Shown in pieces: positions 30,441 to 42,080 of a DNA stretch of 64,000 bases. The position numbers and the translations under genes were made by a program. Under the pieces are notes generated by a model. The model saw nothing but the letters and a program-made list of their open reading frames with translations, ran no database searches and was not told where the DNA came from. Each line of letters opens with the position of its first letter. Position 1 is the stretch's first letter. The DNA is from Gadus chalcogrammus (taxonomy: Eukaryota; Chordata; Actinopteri; Gadiformes; Gadidae). Where the stretch lies: contig NC_079431.1 in the NCBI RefSeq assembly GCF_026213295.1, forward strand, positions 17,068,465 to 17,132,464. The letters are read 5' to 3'.

Positions 30441-30530
30441 CTGGGAGGCGTGGTGGTGGGGGGGGCTGGAGGAGTGGGGCGGGAGGGGCAGGGAGGGGGG
30501 AGGGGAGGGGGGTCGGGGAAAGGGAAATAC
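30441..30530 (-). promoter_or_regulatory. pcbp3: C-rich pyrimidine tract at the acceptor of pcbp3 exon 1
   Basis: On the sense strand the roughly 80 nt before the AG at 30442-30441 consist of runs such as CCCCCCTCCCCTCCCCCC and CAGCCCCCCCCACCACCACG. This is far more C-rich than the other acceptors of the gene, which are T-rich. PCBP proteins bind C-rich pyrimidine tracts and can promote use of the linked acceptor, so self-regulation is possible but inferred. Confidence 0.5.
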
Positions 30531-30830
30531 TCAGGAGGGAAGGGAATGGGATTTTCGCCGCAGCAAGCCAGTCACCTTGAGGAAGAGAAGAAGGACACGT
30601 CGACATGAAACACATGCTAGCATGCACACACGCACATAGACACACCAAATTATGAATGATTCAGTGTGACAGAATACCCCAGCAATGTTTCCTCATCCTA
30701 CAGGGAAATGCACTGATAAAAGCAACAATAATGAGAGATTGACGCGTTCCACTCAATTCAATTCACTCTTTCTTACAGGACACTGACATAAATGAGGAAT
30801 CAAATCTGATGAACGCATGTATATTGGCCA

Positions 30831-30885
30831 TTTTACAATTCAGCGGATGCTTTTATCAAAGCGAGTAACAGTGATCCCGGATTCG
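30831..30885 (-). repeat. SINE/L2 tail piece (inverted)
   Basis: AATTCAGCGGATGCTTTTATC followed by AAAGCGAGTAACAGTGATCC is the reverse of the common fish repeat end TTGGATAAAAGCGTCTGC. Confidence 0.5.
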
Positions 30886-31224
30886 TTTTACACTTTAAGG
30901 AGCGAGTAGGGCTTCGGCAGTTTTCTAACAGATGCCTGTGTGTGTACCCTAAAGTTATAAATAGCCCAAGCTTTTTAAAATCTCAGGGATAAAACATATT
31001 TCACCACTAGTGCCTAATCTTTCCCTGAATCTTTCCCTCCCCATTCATTGTCATCATGCTGTGAATTATTGATTATATTATACCATCATATCATTTCATT
31101 CATAATTTCACATAGCGCAAGCTATTCAATAACAGACAGCTCAATAAATGTTATTTTCATTAAATCCTCTTCCACCAGTGCAAGGCAGAAAATTCTTGTC
31201 CAGACAAACAGCAAGGTCCCATGG

Positions 31225-31420
31225 CCTACACTTGCTAGCAGATGCTTTTATCCAGAGAGAATAATTGTATTTTTTTTCCTGATTAGGCATTAGGTAAGGC
31301 ATTAAGTATCATTAGGCCTATGGCTTCATATGATGCCTACAGGTAGACTGGGGCCATTCCAGATCAAAGACAGACCATTCCGGCTGGGAGTAAAACACCA
31401 TAACCACTAGACTATTCTAT
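31225..31420 (-). repeat. tRNA-derived SINE, minus strand
   Basis: Read on the minus strand it starts TCTAGTGGTTATGGTGTTTT, continues ACTCCCAGCCGGAATGG, and ends CTCTGGATAAAAGCATCTGC. Head (A box), body and tail are in the order of a fish tRNA-derived SINE. Confidence 0.55.
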
Positions 31421-31844
31421 TCCAACTCCAAAACATGTCCACCCATTTCTGAAAAGTACAAAGATACCCCAGGGTATTTTTGCAATGGCTAATATTACAA
31501 GACAGCAGCATGATATCGTACACATCGTGAAGACTTAGCATAGTCTGCAGCCTGTGGGCCAAGCCACTCCCTATCACTCTCATTCACATTCCTGAAACAA
31601 ACTATTCTTGGAGGCGGCATTTCCTTGATGAATTGTTTTCGAATGACCATATGCAAACAACACTGTATGTCCATGCTACACCCTGCAGGGGCGTCCATTT
31701 TGGAGCTAAGTAGGTAAAGAGCTAGGCATGCTGCTGGTTGAAGGTATTCAGCATTTTACAGATGATCCGAAGGGGAGGCAGAAATGGAGTTGGTGGTTAC
31801 TATGTACAATATACCTCTATATTGAGTTAAGGGCAGGAGGGCGC

Positions 31845-31966
<122 letters not shown>

Positions 31967-32452
31967 ATGCATGTATGTACTGTATGTATCAAGTACTTGT
32001 AGGTGGACACAACCTCGATTTCATTACCTTGAGATGTTAAAATTTGCTGATTTAACTTCTTTTTGGATTTGTAAATACCATAAGTTTGGTATTTTCGGCA
32101 TTGAGAACAAGCATGAGTTGACAAAGCTGAGCCTGAACCCTATCAAAAGCACTTTGCAGGTACTCAAAAGCCTTACTGAACGTGGATGCACAACAATAAA
32201 TTTCACTATCATCCGCATAGAAATGAAAAGCTGCATTTGGGAAATTTTGTCCAAGGCTATTAATCCAAGTACTGAACCCTGGGGGACTCCCTTACGCACT
32301 GTAAGAATGCCAGAAGTGAAACCTTCAAACTGAGTGGCCTGAGTTCTGTCAGTGAGGTAGTTGACCAACCATCCCACAGTATGATCAGAAAATCCAATAT
32401 TAATAAGTTGCTGTATTAGAATATGATGGTCCACACAGTATCAAACACTTTA

Positions 32453-32966
32453 GATGTGAGAGAGTGAGCCCCCCCTCAGAGAAAAAAATTCAGCTGAGCC
32501 CCCCCCCCCCCCCCCCCCCCACACATTTATTTTAAAATAAATGTGTAATTATTTTACACATTTTAAACATCTCTGATCCTAATTTTAAAACATTTGAAAC
32601 ATATTTTTTAAACATTTTAAACATATTTCTGAAACATTACAACATCTTTGTGCGTTTTTAAACACATTTCTTAACACAATTTAACAACTTTATCTAAGCA
32701 TGTTTTAGCTTAACCTTTTTTAAATACATTTGAACATCAACAACTGCCAGTTTACACAGATTCCTTCAGGGTCCCCGACTCTGAATTTTCAGAGTCGAAT
32801 CAGATCTGCTTTTTCAGTCCAGAGATTCGACTATTCGGCGGGGTTTGTTTACCGGCGTTGCTATGGTGACCTAAATTATTATAAGCAACTGAAAACGATG
32901 CCGGTTTGAAACTAAAACTGTGATTCTGAAAAAAGTATAAATGCTATCAAAATTCCGTTTGGAGAT
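32453..32966. mobile_element. Unclassified ~510-bp insertion inside the LINE
   Basis: It separates the LINE codons for LFIDL from SKVFDTV, which are contiguous in this protein family. The insert starts with GTGAGCCCCCCCTCAGAG, has a C22 run (32499-32520), an AT-rich middle with repeated ACATTTTAAAC, and ends near AAATGCTATCAAAATTCCG. I found no clear terminal inverted repeat or target duplication, so its class is unknown. Confidence 0.6.
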
Positions 32967-33513
32967 CAATAAAGAGTGATACGCAATGTTCTTTTTTTAT
33001 CTAGTGCTCCTATGTCATTTAACACTTTCATGGCAGCAGTAGTGGTGCTATGATTTTTTCGGATCCCTGATTGATGCACATTTAATGTTTGGTGAGCATG
33101 GACATAATGTTTAAACTGCTCACTGACCAGGGATTCCAGCACTTTTGATAACACTGAGAGGTTTGAGAGTGGTCTGTAATGATTTCAAATAGTTGGATCC
33201 CCTCCTTTTAGTAGGGGTCGAACATAAGCAGCCTTCCAGATCTTAGGTATTTTGTTTGAAGCCAATGAGAGATTAAAAAGATGTGTCAGTGATTCAGCTA
33301 ATAAGTCTGCTGCTAATTTTAAAAACCTTGGTTCCAAGTGATCCGGACCAGACGGTTTTTCGAAGGTTCAATTGCTATAATGCTTTGTGAACCTCAGCAA
33401 CCATAAAAGGAGTAAGATTGAAAGTGTTGTGTACATCACTAGCATTGTTACTCAAATTTACAGATTTCGCAGCAGAATGTGGGGTAGAATTGAACAGGAA
33501 CCCAAAAGAAATA

Positions 33514-33545
33514 AAATGTTAAACTGTTTAAACAGTTTAACATTT
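33514..33545. other. 32-bp perfect palindrome
   Basis: AAATGTTAAACTGTTT and its exact reverse complement abut without a spacer, within the LINE remnant. Confidence 0.9.
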
Positions 33546-33860
33546 CAACCTTATCGTGAACAGCAATGGAGTCTTTCACTATACAAGATGGTCATTCATA
33601 TGAGGTTTCAGAAGCAGATAATGATTTAATTGCTTTCCAGAATTTTCTCGGATCATTCACATTTTCTGTAGTGATAGTTAGATGAAACTCAGATATGGCT
33701 TTTCTGAAGAGAGAAGTACATTTGTTTCTCAGCTGCCGAAAGAGAAGCCAGTCAGTCTCAGTGCCTGACTTTCTTGCCTTTGCATTATGTTCATGAAGCA
33801 GGCCGGAAAGCTCAGCTGTGACTCATCCATTTCTTTTCAAATAACAATGATAATACAAAT

Positions 33861-35670
33861 GCCAATCCTACTATCTGACGTTGTATGATTTTTTCTTTTT
33901 CATTCTAGATTACAAAAGGGCAGGACTACGATGAGGTCCAGAGTTGAAAAATCGAACGTAGGGAGCAAAAGAATGCAAGCAAAAAAATGACATTTTGTCA
34001 AAGGAAATCTGTAGAGAAAGAAAAATATTATGGCCAAACCCTACCATCAAATTGGCTGATAATTCTTCCCAGCACACAATTTTATGTTTAACCAAAACAC
34101 ACACTCTAAACCCCGCCTTATGAGGCAGTTGAGCTGTCCTAATACATCAGCCTGAGCTATTGCAATCTCACAAAATCAACAGTTCAACCAATAGCGTTTT
34201 AGGCTTCTGTCACATAGCATTAGCCTAATGGGCTAGCATAGCTTCAGGGGCATCTGTTCCCTAAAGTTAGAGGAGAGATTCTTCCACTTCTCTACCTTCA
34301 TTAATTGTTTAAAAACTATGCAAAGGTTCACAATGACATTTATGTCTGATATTGTGACTAATTCTGTTTAGCATTTATGAGTATCGATGTTCCTGCAATA
34401 ATGACGCAGCTATTAAACTTATTAATGATCTGATGCATTGCTTTGTAAAACCTATAGTTGCTTTTATACAGTTTCAACCTTTTAGCGAAAATAACATACC
34501 TATTTGTTGTACCACAAAGGACATACCAGGGCAGTCCTAAAATGTATTTATATTCAAGATTTTATTTTTGGAATGGTCCCAAAGCCACCTTGGTCGAAGG
34601 AATATCAAAAGTACATAGGTAAGCTGTCTTGTTAAAATTATTCACGTCAATATCCATGTGCAAAGTTACCTTGCATTTTAAATGCTCTGCATACAATTTG
34701 CAATGCATTTGTGTGTCCATGTGATTAAGTGCAGTTTATTCACACAGTAAGGGTGAAATTTGTAGGTCAATCCCATATCAACTTTTCCTGAGATTTTCAA
34801 CATTTCTAATTAGCCACATGTCCAATTCTCCCATGATAAGAAACATGGCATTGTACATATTAAATAAAGGTCAATGAAAATGTACGATTCTCATAATTTT
34901 ATTGGATTTAAAATAAAATTATAATATGGAGAAAGGTTTTACCTTCGAAACAGTCAATAGCAGTCACCACGCATGATGTTCAACCGAAACAAAAAACAAT
35001 GAAAAACAGAATAAAAATAAGACGCACAGCCGTCTCCTCTCACCTTATTGGCCAAAAGGCTATTCTGTCATCCCATTGGCCGAGACATGAGGTCATGTGA
35101 TCGATGCATCACAACACGCAAGGTTCATAAAGACCAAGATGAAAATACATCCCCAGCCATGCCTCCCAAACCAGCCAGACATGTCTGGAGGTGAGGCCCT
35201 CCCGCTGGGTCTTCTCTACATCTCCCATGGTTTGGCTGGGGGAGGACCATCGTGAGGTCAGCCGTCACGCTTGGATGCCCAAGATGGAGTGCCCTTCAAG
35301 GCCTTAGGGGAGGGGTGTCACTGGGTGTCATATGGGTTAAGAATGGGTATACAGAGTGACACGTCATCAAAGTCAGTCTGAGATTGTCGCTTACCGAACC
35401 AATACGTAGTGGTGTGTAAACATGTTAGCAGTCTGTTAGCATCAGTCTGTTAGCAGCCCTATGGCGACATTTTTCATGGATGATGATGAGAATTGAAGGC
35501 CTATTTTTTGTTTTATGGACTAGTTTGTATGTATTATAATAAACTCTGGTATTTTCAGCAGAGGAGATAAATGCACCAGATCTATTCATGAAGGCGGAGA
35601 GTAGAAGAGCCATTATGTTAAACTCCAATCTAATCAGAAAGGAAACATGCAAGGGTTTGTGTGTATGTAC
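33861..35670. other. No gene seen
   Basis: AT-rich sequence. At 35060-35110 there are two ATTGGCC boxes within 30 bp, and at 35176-35189 the 14-bp palindrome CCAGACATGTCTGG. No exon or promoter can be supported. Confidence 0.4.
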
Positions 35671-35679
35671 GTGTGTGTG

Positions 35680-35794
<115 letters not shown>

Positions 35795-36065
35795 GTGACT
35801 TGTCTGCCCGCATGTGAATGCACGTGTGTGTCTGTGAGTGTGGGCTTGTGTGAAAGATATTTTCTAGATAAAATGAAAGCCTGAAATTCAAATCAAATTG
35901 AGAGAAATGGCTTGCTGGCAATCTGACACTGGTTCTGGCATACATATTTTGTCTGGGAAACCAATTTAAAACTAGAGACAAGGTTTAATGAAATGCTGCA
36001 TCTCAGATTATGAAGTGGTAAACTGTATCTGTGTGTAACTCTTTAAAAAATGAACATATCCAAGA

Positions 36066-36084
36066 ACCCTAACCCTAACCCTAG
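36066..36084. repeat. Interstitial telomere-type repeat, three units
   Basis: CCCTAACCCTAACCCTAG: two full and one partial CCCTAA units. Confidence 0.8.
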
Positions 36085-36526
36085 TTTGAATTACAAGAAG
36101 TTCCTTCTGGTTGCCACCAGACACAACTGTCCCAAGTTGAATACCATGTTCCCATAATTCCAAAACACCCTGTCAAAACATACTATTTAACAATCCAACT
36201 ATCGCTAAAACACAGAACACAGAAACAAAATTATCTTAATCTTAATTAATTCATGTTGAGAAATACCCCAAGGGCTGCGTCTCCTGTGGTTTTGAATACA
36301 CTCTCGGTACAACGATGAAGATAAGAAGCGTGATAAATCTGTTCATTTGGGAGTACTAAAAAGAACGCACACCACATGCAGATATTAGGGATAATTAATG
36401 ATTTTATAAAATGAAACCGGACAGTTTTTGGGAAATTGGAATTGGGGTCACAGGTGTTGACGAAATGGAGTAAGAACTCAGTCTTGAAAAGGAGGTCATT
36501 CTTTACATTCTACATCTGCTCCAATT

Positions 36527-36602
36527 CCTTCCTCCCTTCCTCCCTCCCTCCCTCCCTCCCTCCCTCCCTCCCTCCCTCCCTCCCTCCCTCCCTCCCTCCC
36601 TC
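36527..36602. repeat. (TCCC)n microsatellite
   Basis: About 75 bp of CCCT/TCCC units. Confidence 0.95.
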
Positions 36603-36913
36603 TTTCCCATCCCCCTCCTTCTGAATGCCTACACAAAGCCTGTTGTAGACCACTAATGGTAAACTGTTTGGACCCATGTTTGCAGTCACAGTGGGGGATA
36701 TTAATCAAGTTTCTTGCTCACATGTAAGAGGCGGTAATATGCACACATGTTAAATAGGAGTGGGGTGCACAATTTTTTTTAGATTAAAGATTAATAACAG
36801 ATTAAACAGCCCAATCCCAGACAGTTTTGACGGGCCATTGAGATAGAAAAAAAAGGGGTTACAACACCTAAAACAAGAAACTTAGAAAACCAGACTAAAA
36901 GCTGAAATGGAAA

Positions 36914-37092
36914 AGGATAGTGTAGCGGATAGTGTGGTCCACTGCCAACCGAAAGGGTCCCGGAACGATCCCCATTGTCCCAGCAAGATGCCTGAACCGC
37001 TACCTCCTCCTTAATGTCCCATATCTTATTCACTGAATGAGTCACTTTGGATAAAAACCTGTCTGCTATAGGATTAAATAGTAAATCAAACA
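36914..37092 (+). repeat. tRNA-derived SINE, plus strand, near complete
   Basis: GTAGCGGATAGTGTGGTCCA resembles an A-box region and GGTCCCGGAACGATCCCC a diverged B box. The core is CAGCAAGATGCCTGAACCGC, and the end is CACTTTGGATAAAAACCTGT then CTGCTA. Confidence 0.55.
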
Positions 37093-38054
37093 ACATCAAA
37101 CAGTCCATAGGCATCGGGTCTTGGGTCTAAATATTAACCAATCAACCTATGCATTTGCATATGTACATATTGACATGGTGTACATAATGACATGGGAGAA
37201 ACTGCAAGAGTTGCCATTCAACCTTACAGCTAACAATCTTATCTTGTCATGTCATAAATGGACTAATGCAGAATGTCTGTAATACTACTACTAATATTAT
37301 TACTAATAATAATACAATTTCTAATAATAAACTTTTTTCTTTTTTTTCTGCTGGCAATGTGGCATCCAAAGAATTAAAATGTGTGGAGATTCTACATAGA
37401 CTTAAATACCCTTCATGAACCCAACTCTCTTTAACTACATCCACCTTGTTTTAACAAATCAAAATCCAAAAATAGAGCAGCATTTTTGCCATCATTTCCA
37501 GTGCCCTTGAGGCAAGAAGAAGACAATAGTGCAACTCATCAAGCTAGCCCGGCGGCGGCCATGTTGGACGGTAAGGCACCAATAGCCCAAGGCTGTTGGA
37601 TAATAACATCCTGAATAACCTTTCCGTAAACTAAGACAGACAATGGATGGCATTTTGTTCGTCACAGCCAACCGAAAGTCACTGGGAAGATAAATGTGTC
37701 TGAGCTGGTCTGATAACGAAGCTCTCTCGCCGTACAGTCTACGAAAGATCTTTCTGAAATGTAGCGCTCTTTAATTGGATAATATGGTGAACTCAAACAT
37801 TTTATGTGACCATTTTGGGTGGCCTTTTTCCCCCTTTTCTGTTCCTTTTTCCCCCTTTTCTATTCCTAGTATATTTAAACCTTGAGATGTTTTATTTTTT
37901 CACAGTTGAGGATGATTAAGGCGGTCTAGAAATACAAAAATAATTGCATTAACATTTGCACTGCTTTGGGTCATATTATTTTTTGTATATTCCATAATAC
38001 TTCTATGAAACTTCTTTGCTGTGCCTTCTGAAATTATTTTTTGTACTTTCGCAG

Positions 38055-38218
38055 AAAAATAAATCTGACTTTCACTTCTAAATATGTGTTAAGAGAAAAT
38101 AAAATGCATTTTAGAGAAGAATTTGAAGAATTTATGCAGCAAAATAATGAAATAGTTACACAGGTCGCAGCAACAGATACAGCCACATCCTCCATGTTGG
38201 GGTTGGAGAAGAAAGCCG
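38055..38218 (+). other. Possible plus-strand exon (weak)
   Basis: A strong acceptor (tttttgtactttcgcag) and a strong donor (GCCG|gtaagt) bound 164 nt that are open in one frame. The frame includes HFREEFEEFMQQNNEIVTQV and ends SSMLGLEKKAG. I recognise no domain, and neighbouring exons were not found, so it may be chance or part of a decayed transposon. Confidence 0.2.
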
Positions 38219-38274
38219 GTAAGTATTTGCTGACTGGGCTACACAGCGTCAAGCAAGCACCGTAAGGATTCGGG

Positions 38275-38352
38275 CCGTAGCCAATGGGGTTTCTTAAGGC
38301 CGTCTACAAAACGCTTTGTGGACGGCGTTAGGAAACAGCATTTGCTACGGTC
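38275..38352. other. Foldback hairpin, ~39-bp stem
   Basis: The left arm starting GGCCGTAGCCAATGGGGTTT pairs with the right arm ending AACAGCATTTGCTACGGTC through a very short loop near ACGCTT. By eye there are about four or five mismatches and three G-U pairs over 39 positions. It is a precursor-miRNA-sized hairpin, but a small foldback element is equally possible. Confidence 0.6.
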
Positions 38353-38460
38353 AGTACCAATAACCTTACAGTTAAAAGAGTTGACTTTTAAAAGTTTCAA
38401 CGTTCACATGCAAGGTGAAGTATTTAAACAGACGCATGCATTTGCTTGTCAGACAAACTC

Positions 38461-38462
<2 letters not shown>

Positions 38463-38545
<83 letters not shown>

Positions 38546-38680
38546 ACCACACTTGCACACAAAGACAGAGGCTGCTGCAAATGCATACAAACACACACAC
38601 ACACACATACACACTCGCCCACAAAAACACAGACTCTTGCAAACACACACACAAACATACACACACTCTCTTCATAGAAC
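38463..38680. repeat. (CA)40 microsatellite plus degenerate ACAC tract
   Basis: Pure CA at 38463-38542, then interrupted CACA to about 38665. Confidence 0.95.
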
Positions 38681-39702
38681 TCCACACCACCCGAGAGCCA
38701 GCGATGCGGCAAAGCTACATCCATCACAGGGACACACTGTAACCGGACATCATCAGAGTCCGGCAGCAGCACTCGCCAGAAACACCACAACCCCAGCCCC
38801 CACACACACACCCACTTGCATTAGGTTATATATATACACATACACAAACAAACAAACACGTGTATGCCACACAGTATCCCAAACCCCATTTGTCAATCTG
38901 CAGATCCACTTCTTGCTTTAAAATTCCATCAAGTTGGATTGAATTGATTAAACTTATAGGCCCCATGTCTATTACTAGTCCAAAGGAGGAAGAGTCTTCT
39001 ATCTCTGTATGCAATATATTGTGGCTTTCATCAAAAAAGGGATGTCTTACAGTATCGAAAGGTCAAACAGTGGAAGAGTTAAACGGACGTAGATCGCTTT
39101 AATAAAATAAAGTTAGATATGTTTTATGACTTTTTCTGATAAACGCAATATGCTCTGTTAATATTGTTCGGCTGAATTATGTTCAAAATAAATATTCTTA
39201 CTGCATTCCTGTGCTTAAAATATAGGTTTTACAGGGGACAACTTTAGCAGCATGAATATGTCAAGAACGCAATAAGTAGGCCAGAGTAATAATGGCTTTA
39301 TAATAAGCCATTTAGCCATCCAATAAAACAAGAAGTCTTAAACCAATATTTAACCTCAACTCCTGTTTCTACAGCCCCCACGCAGAGGCATGGTTTATTG
39401 ATGAATCCAGAGTGTTATTCCTCTGTGGCTCGGTGTGTTCATTATGACTGCTAAGTACGACTAGCGTAAGCAGGGAAGGGGCAACTGGCGGCCCGCGGGC
39501 CGCAAACGGCCCGCATCCTCACTCAGTCAGGCCCGCACATAATTTTAATTTAATTTAATTTACTAAAAATAAATAAAAAATTTGAGTTACAGAAAACTCG
39601 GTCAAGAAATACGAGAAGCAGAGTATCTCTTCATAGAATTCAAAGGCAAACCCATGTGACTAGTTTGCTTAGAAAATATCAGTCATAAAATATTTAAACT
39701 TA

Positions 39703-40876
39703 CAGTTTTTTCCTATCGTTTTCGGTCATGTACCCATACTATGGTCACTTTTCCCTATCACTTAACACAGTGGGCTTTAGAGACACACACCTCTGCATAT
39801 CTGTTAACCTTTGGTGCAAAATGCACTACAACAACCACACCACAAACAATGCTGCCATAACTTAACACATGTTTCCTCTCAGAACACTATGACCTAAAAA
39901 ACACTAACATCTTGAAGCATTGCCAATTGCATATATAAAATGTTGCTGTGTCCTCCAGTTTGGCATAGATGTCCTGTAGTGTTGCATTGAAAAAAAGAGA
40001 AAAAACACAGACAAACACTTCTTTGGACTACAGTAATAAAGTTTGTAATATTACAGTATGACAATCCAAGCCAAGTATCTGCTGACAGTGTTCATATGTT
40101 GGTTTACCTCCCACAAAAGATGTCACAATTGAGTGTGGTAAATGTACTGTAATTGTAAATACAGTAAATACTGTAAGTGTTTTATGAGAAACTGAGAATA
40201 ACAATTTTCAGTTTTTGTAATGCAAATTACATACAGTAAGTACGTAATATATGATCCAGAAACAAATCACAAACACAACAGTTTTTTTCACTGTGCTTTA
40301 CTTTTTGGAGATTTAGCTGAAAAGACCACCAGGTGTTTTGCATTGCAAAACTTATCCTCTGTGTTTTGTACAGATCATTGTATGTAGTGTTGCTTTTACG
40401 TAAAAAAAGTTATTCCATGCCAATTCACCAAGAACTATGGTGCACAGGGGGAAAAAAATCGAAATTACTGTAAAATAAAATAAATAAACTATAAACTAAA
40501 TATTTTTTCTTATTCAAACATGTAACTTCATTTGTCTGTCCAAATGCAGCATCTTTCCATCTACAGTGATCTAAATTACTGTTTAGATCACTGTACTGTT
40601 ACTGTTTTGAACAGAAAGTTCACTGTTTTGAACAGAGTATCTAAACATTGGTAAAATATGCTGTAGTTCCACAGCGTTTTGCCGGTAGTGAACATTGACT
40701 GGGGCAGGTATCCATGAAATTTGGAAGAAGGCGTCATTGCCAGCATTTGTATCTTAGCATAGGGGCAAGTAACCACAGTTTGGTTCACATGGTCTACTGG
40801 TATGCTCACTGTGTGAAGTGTTTAGGGAATGTGAACATGGTTTAGGTAAATTGCCTAAAACGATAGGAAAAAACTG
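39703..40876. mobile_element. Mariner/Tc1-like element nested in the hAT element
   Basis: The left end CAGTTTTTTCCTATCGTTTT is matched exactly by the reverse complement of the right end (40857-40876), flanked by TA on both sides (39701-39702 and 40877-40878). Perfect terminal repeats and a TA duplication are diagnostic of Tc1/mariner insertion. At 1174 bp it has no intact transposase frame. A 13-bp perfect stem lies at about 40563-40594. Confidence 0.8.
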
Positions 40877-41109
40877 TAAGTCGCCACTACAACTACTACA
40901 ACTGCAATGAATATCATGCTTGTTGGGTTTGAGTTTATTGAGTTGTTGCACTTAATGTTGGGCCACTGTTTTTCAGTTTTGTGACATCATTGAATGATGA
41001 TGTATGTGAGCCCTTTGCATTGATAAAAATACTAACCATTCATGGGGCTGTTTGAGCATGGAAAACATGAAATCAGTGTATGTTGGTTCAATTAACATAC
41101 CGTACATAG

Positions 41110-41873
41110 TAGGGATAGGCAAAACGATTATTTTCCAGGAATCAGTTCTTCCAGTTCCGTTCACTATCACGATTCGTTTGTTTGATTCATTTGTTTGATT
41201 CGTTCGTTAAGTCAGATGGTCTGTTACTTCATTTGGCAGGGAATAGGAAATTATGGAATAAATGTTAATCAACATGCATGTAGCCTACTACTTTCTAATG
41301 TTCTGGCGAAATTACCGAGGCTAAGTGTAAATATCAGGCATATATATAAAGCACATACGTGCATTTTTTTGCATAATGGGGTGCAGTCAGAATTAAATGG
41401 CGTCTTCCAAGTAGCGCTAATACAGTGGATCACCATTGTGCGAATTCCCTACTAAACCAAACGATGAGTCGTAATGGTAGGTAAAAACAATACTTTATTA
41501 AAGCTTGCAATTGTGATGTAGAACCAAATAAAAAGAAAAGAAAGTGCTAACATGATATTGAAGCCTACAGCGATCGTTAGTTGACTTGTGTGGTGGTGCC
41601 TTATCATTTGTTTACCCATGTGCCATGACAACGCGATTGCTACCTGCTGTAGTACTCTCATTGGCTGAATCGATGAGAACATTTAGACTCAAACAATATA
41701 AGGTCGCGGGGAGACGAAGCTCTGTTCGTTTGTATATTTTATTTACGTGACCATATATTTTTTATATGTTTAAAAAAAAAGAATCAGTTCTCTTGTTTTG
41801 GGAATCAGTTGTCGTCGTTCACCTTCGGGATTCGTTCGTTCTGACCGAATCGTTCACGACTGACCCAGCACTA
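41110..41873. mobile_element. Second hAT-type element nested in the first
   Basis: It is flanked by identical 8-bp copies GTACATAG (41102-41109 and 41874-41881). The ends TAGGGATAGGC and, inverted, TAGTGCTGGGT are imperfect inverted repeats of hAT style. The interior carries GATTCGTT/GAATCAGTT motifs near both ends in opposite orientation. There is no transposase, so it is non-autonomous. Confidence 0.72.
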
Positions 41874-42080
41874 GTACATAGGTTATGAATCTGGAAGATT
41901 TTGTAAGTAGTGGCCATCCCCAAAATGCACCAGAATACATATCTATCTACCAAATTCAAAATGTTGTAGCTTCCCTCAGTTTACGTTTAGTTGAAGTGCA
42001 CAGTCACGTGGCCCTCTGATGGTGATGATGAAAAATTGTGGCCCTCTTTATCATGAAAGTTGCCCATCCCTGAGCGTGAG

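Larger units (their letters stand above)
31975..33860 (-). mobile_element. Non-LTR retrotransposon (LINE) reverse transcriptase remnant
   Basis: The minus strand, from 33860 down, shows the linker (RKFWKAIKSLSASE) and early RT blocks (IPKIWKAAYVRPLLKGGDPT, LSNLSVLSKVLESLVSEQF). Next come HQSGIRKNHSTTTA and CVSLFIDLS, then, after an insert at about 32453-32966, VFDTV, a VDHHI-like block and TVRKGVPQGSVLG. The catalytic YADD is at 32219-32208, and the copy ends with NEIEVVSTYKYL near 32000. Blocks lie in several frames with stops, so it is dead. The motif set fits the L2/jockey-like part of the APE LINEs. The 5' endonuclease and 3' UTR are missing. Confidence 0.85.
39471..42072. mobile_element. 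hAT-type DNA transposon (2.6 kb) containing two younger elements
   Basis: The ends CAGGGAAGGGGCAACTGGC and the reverse complement of the right end, CAGGGATGGGCAACTTTC, form an imperfect inverted repeat of hAT (Charlie-like) type. Flanks AGCGTAAG (39463-39470) and AGCGTGAG (42073-42080) agree in 7 of 8 bases, the 8-bp duplication expected for hAT. No transposase is readable. A mariner-like element (39703-40876) and a second hAT (41110-41873) sit inside, leaving well under 1 kb of its own sequence. Confidence 0.7.

Noticed and set aside
35176..35189. p53-type half site CCAGACATGTCTGG
   Set aside because: A single half site is expected by chance at this window size; no second half site nearby.
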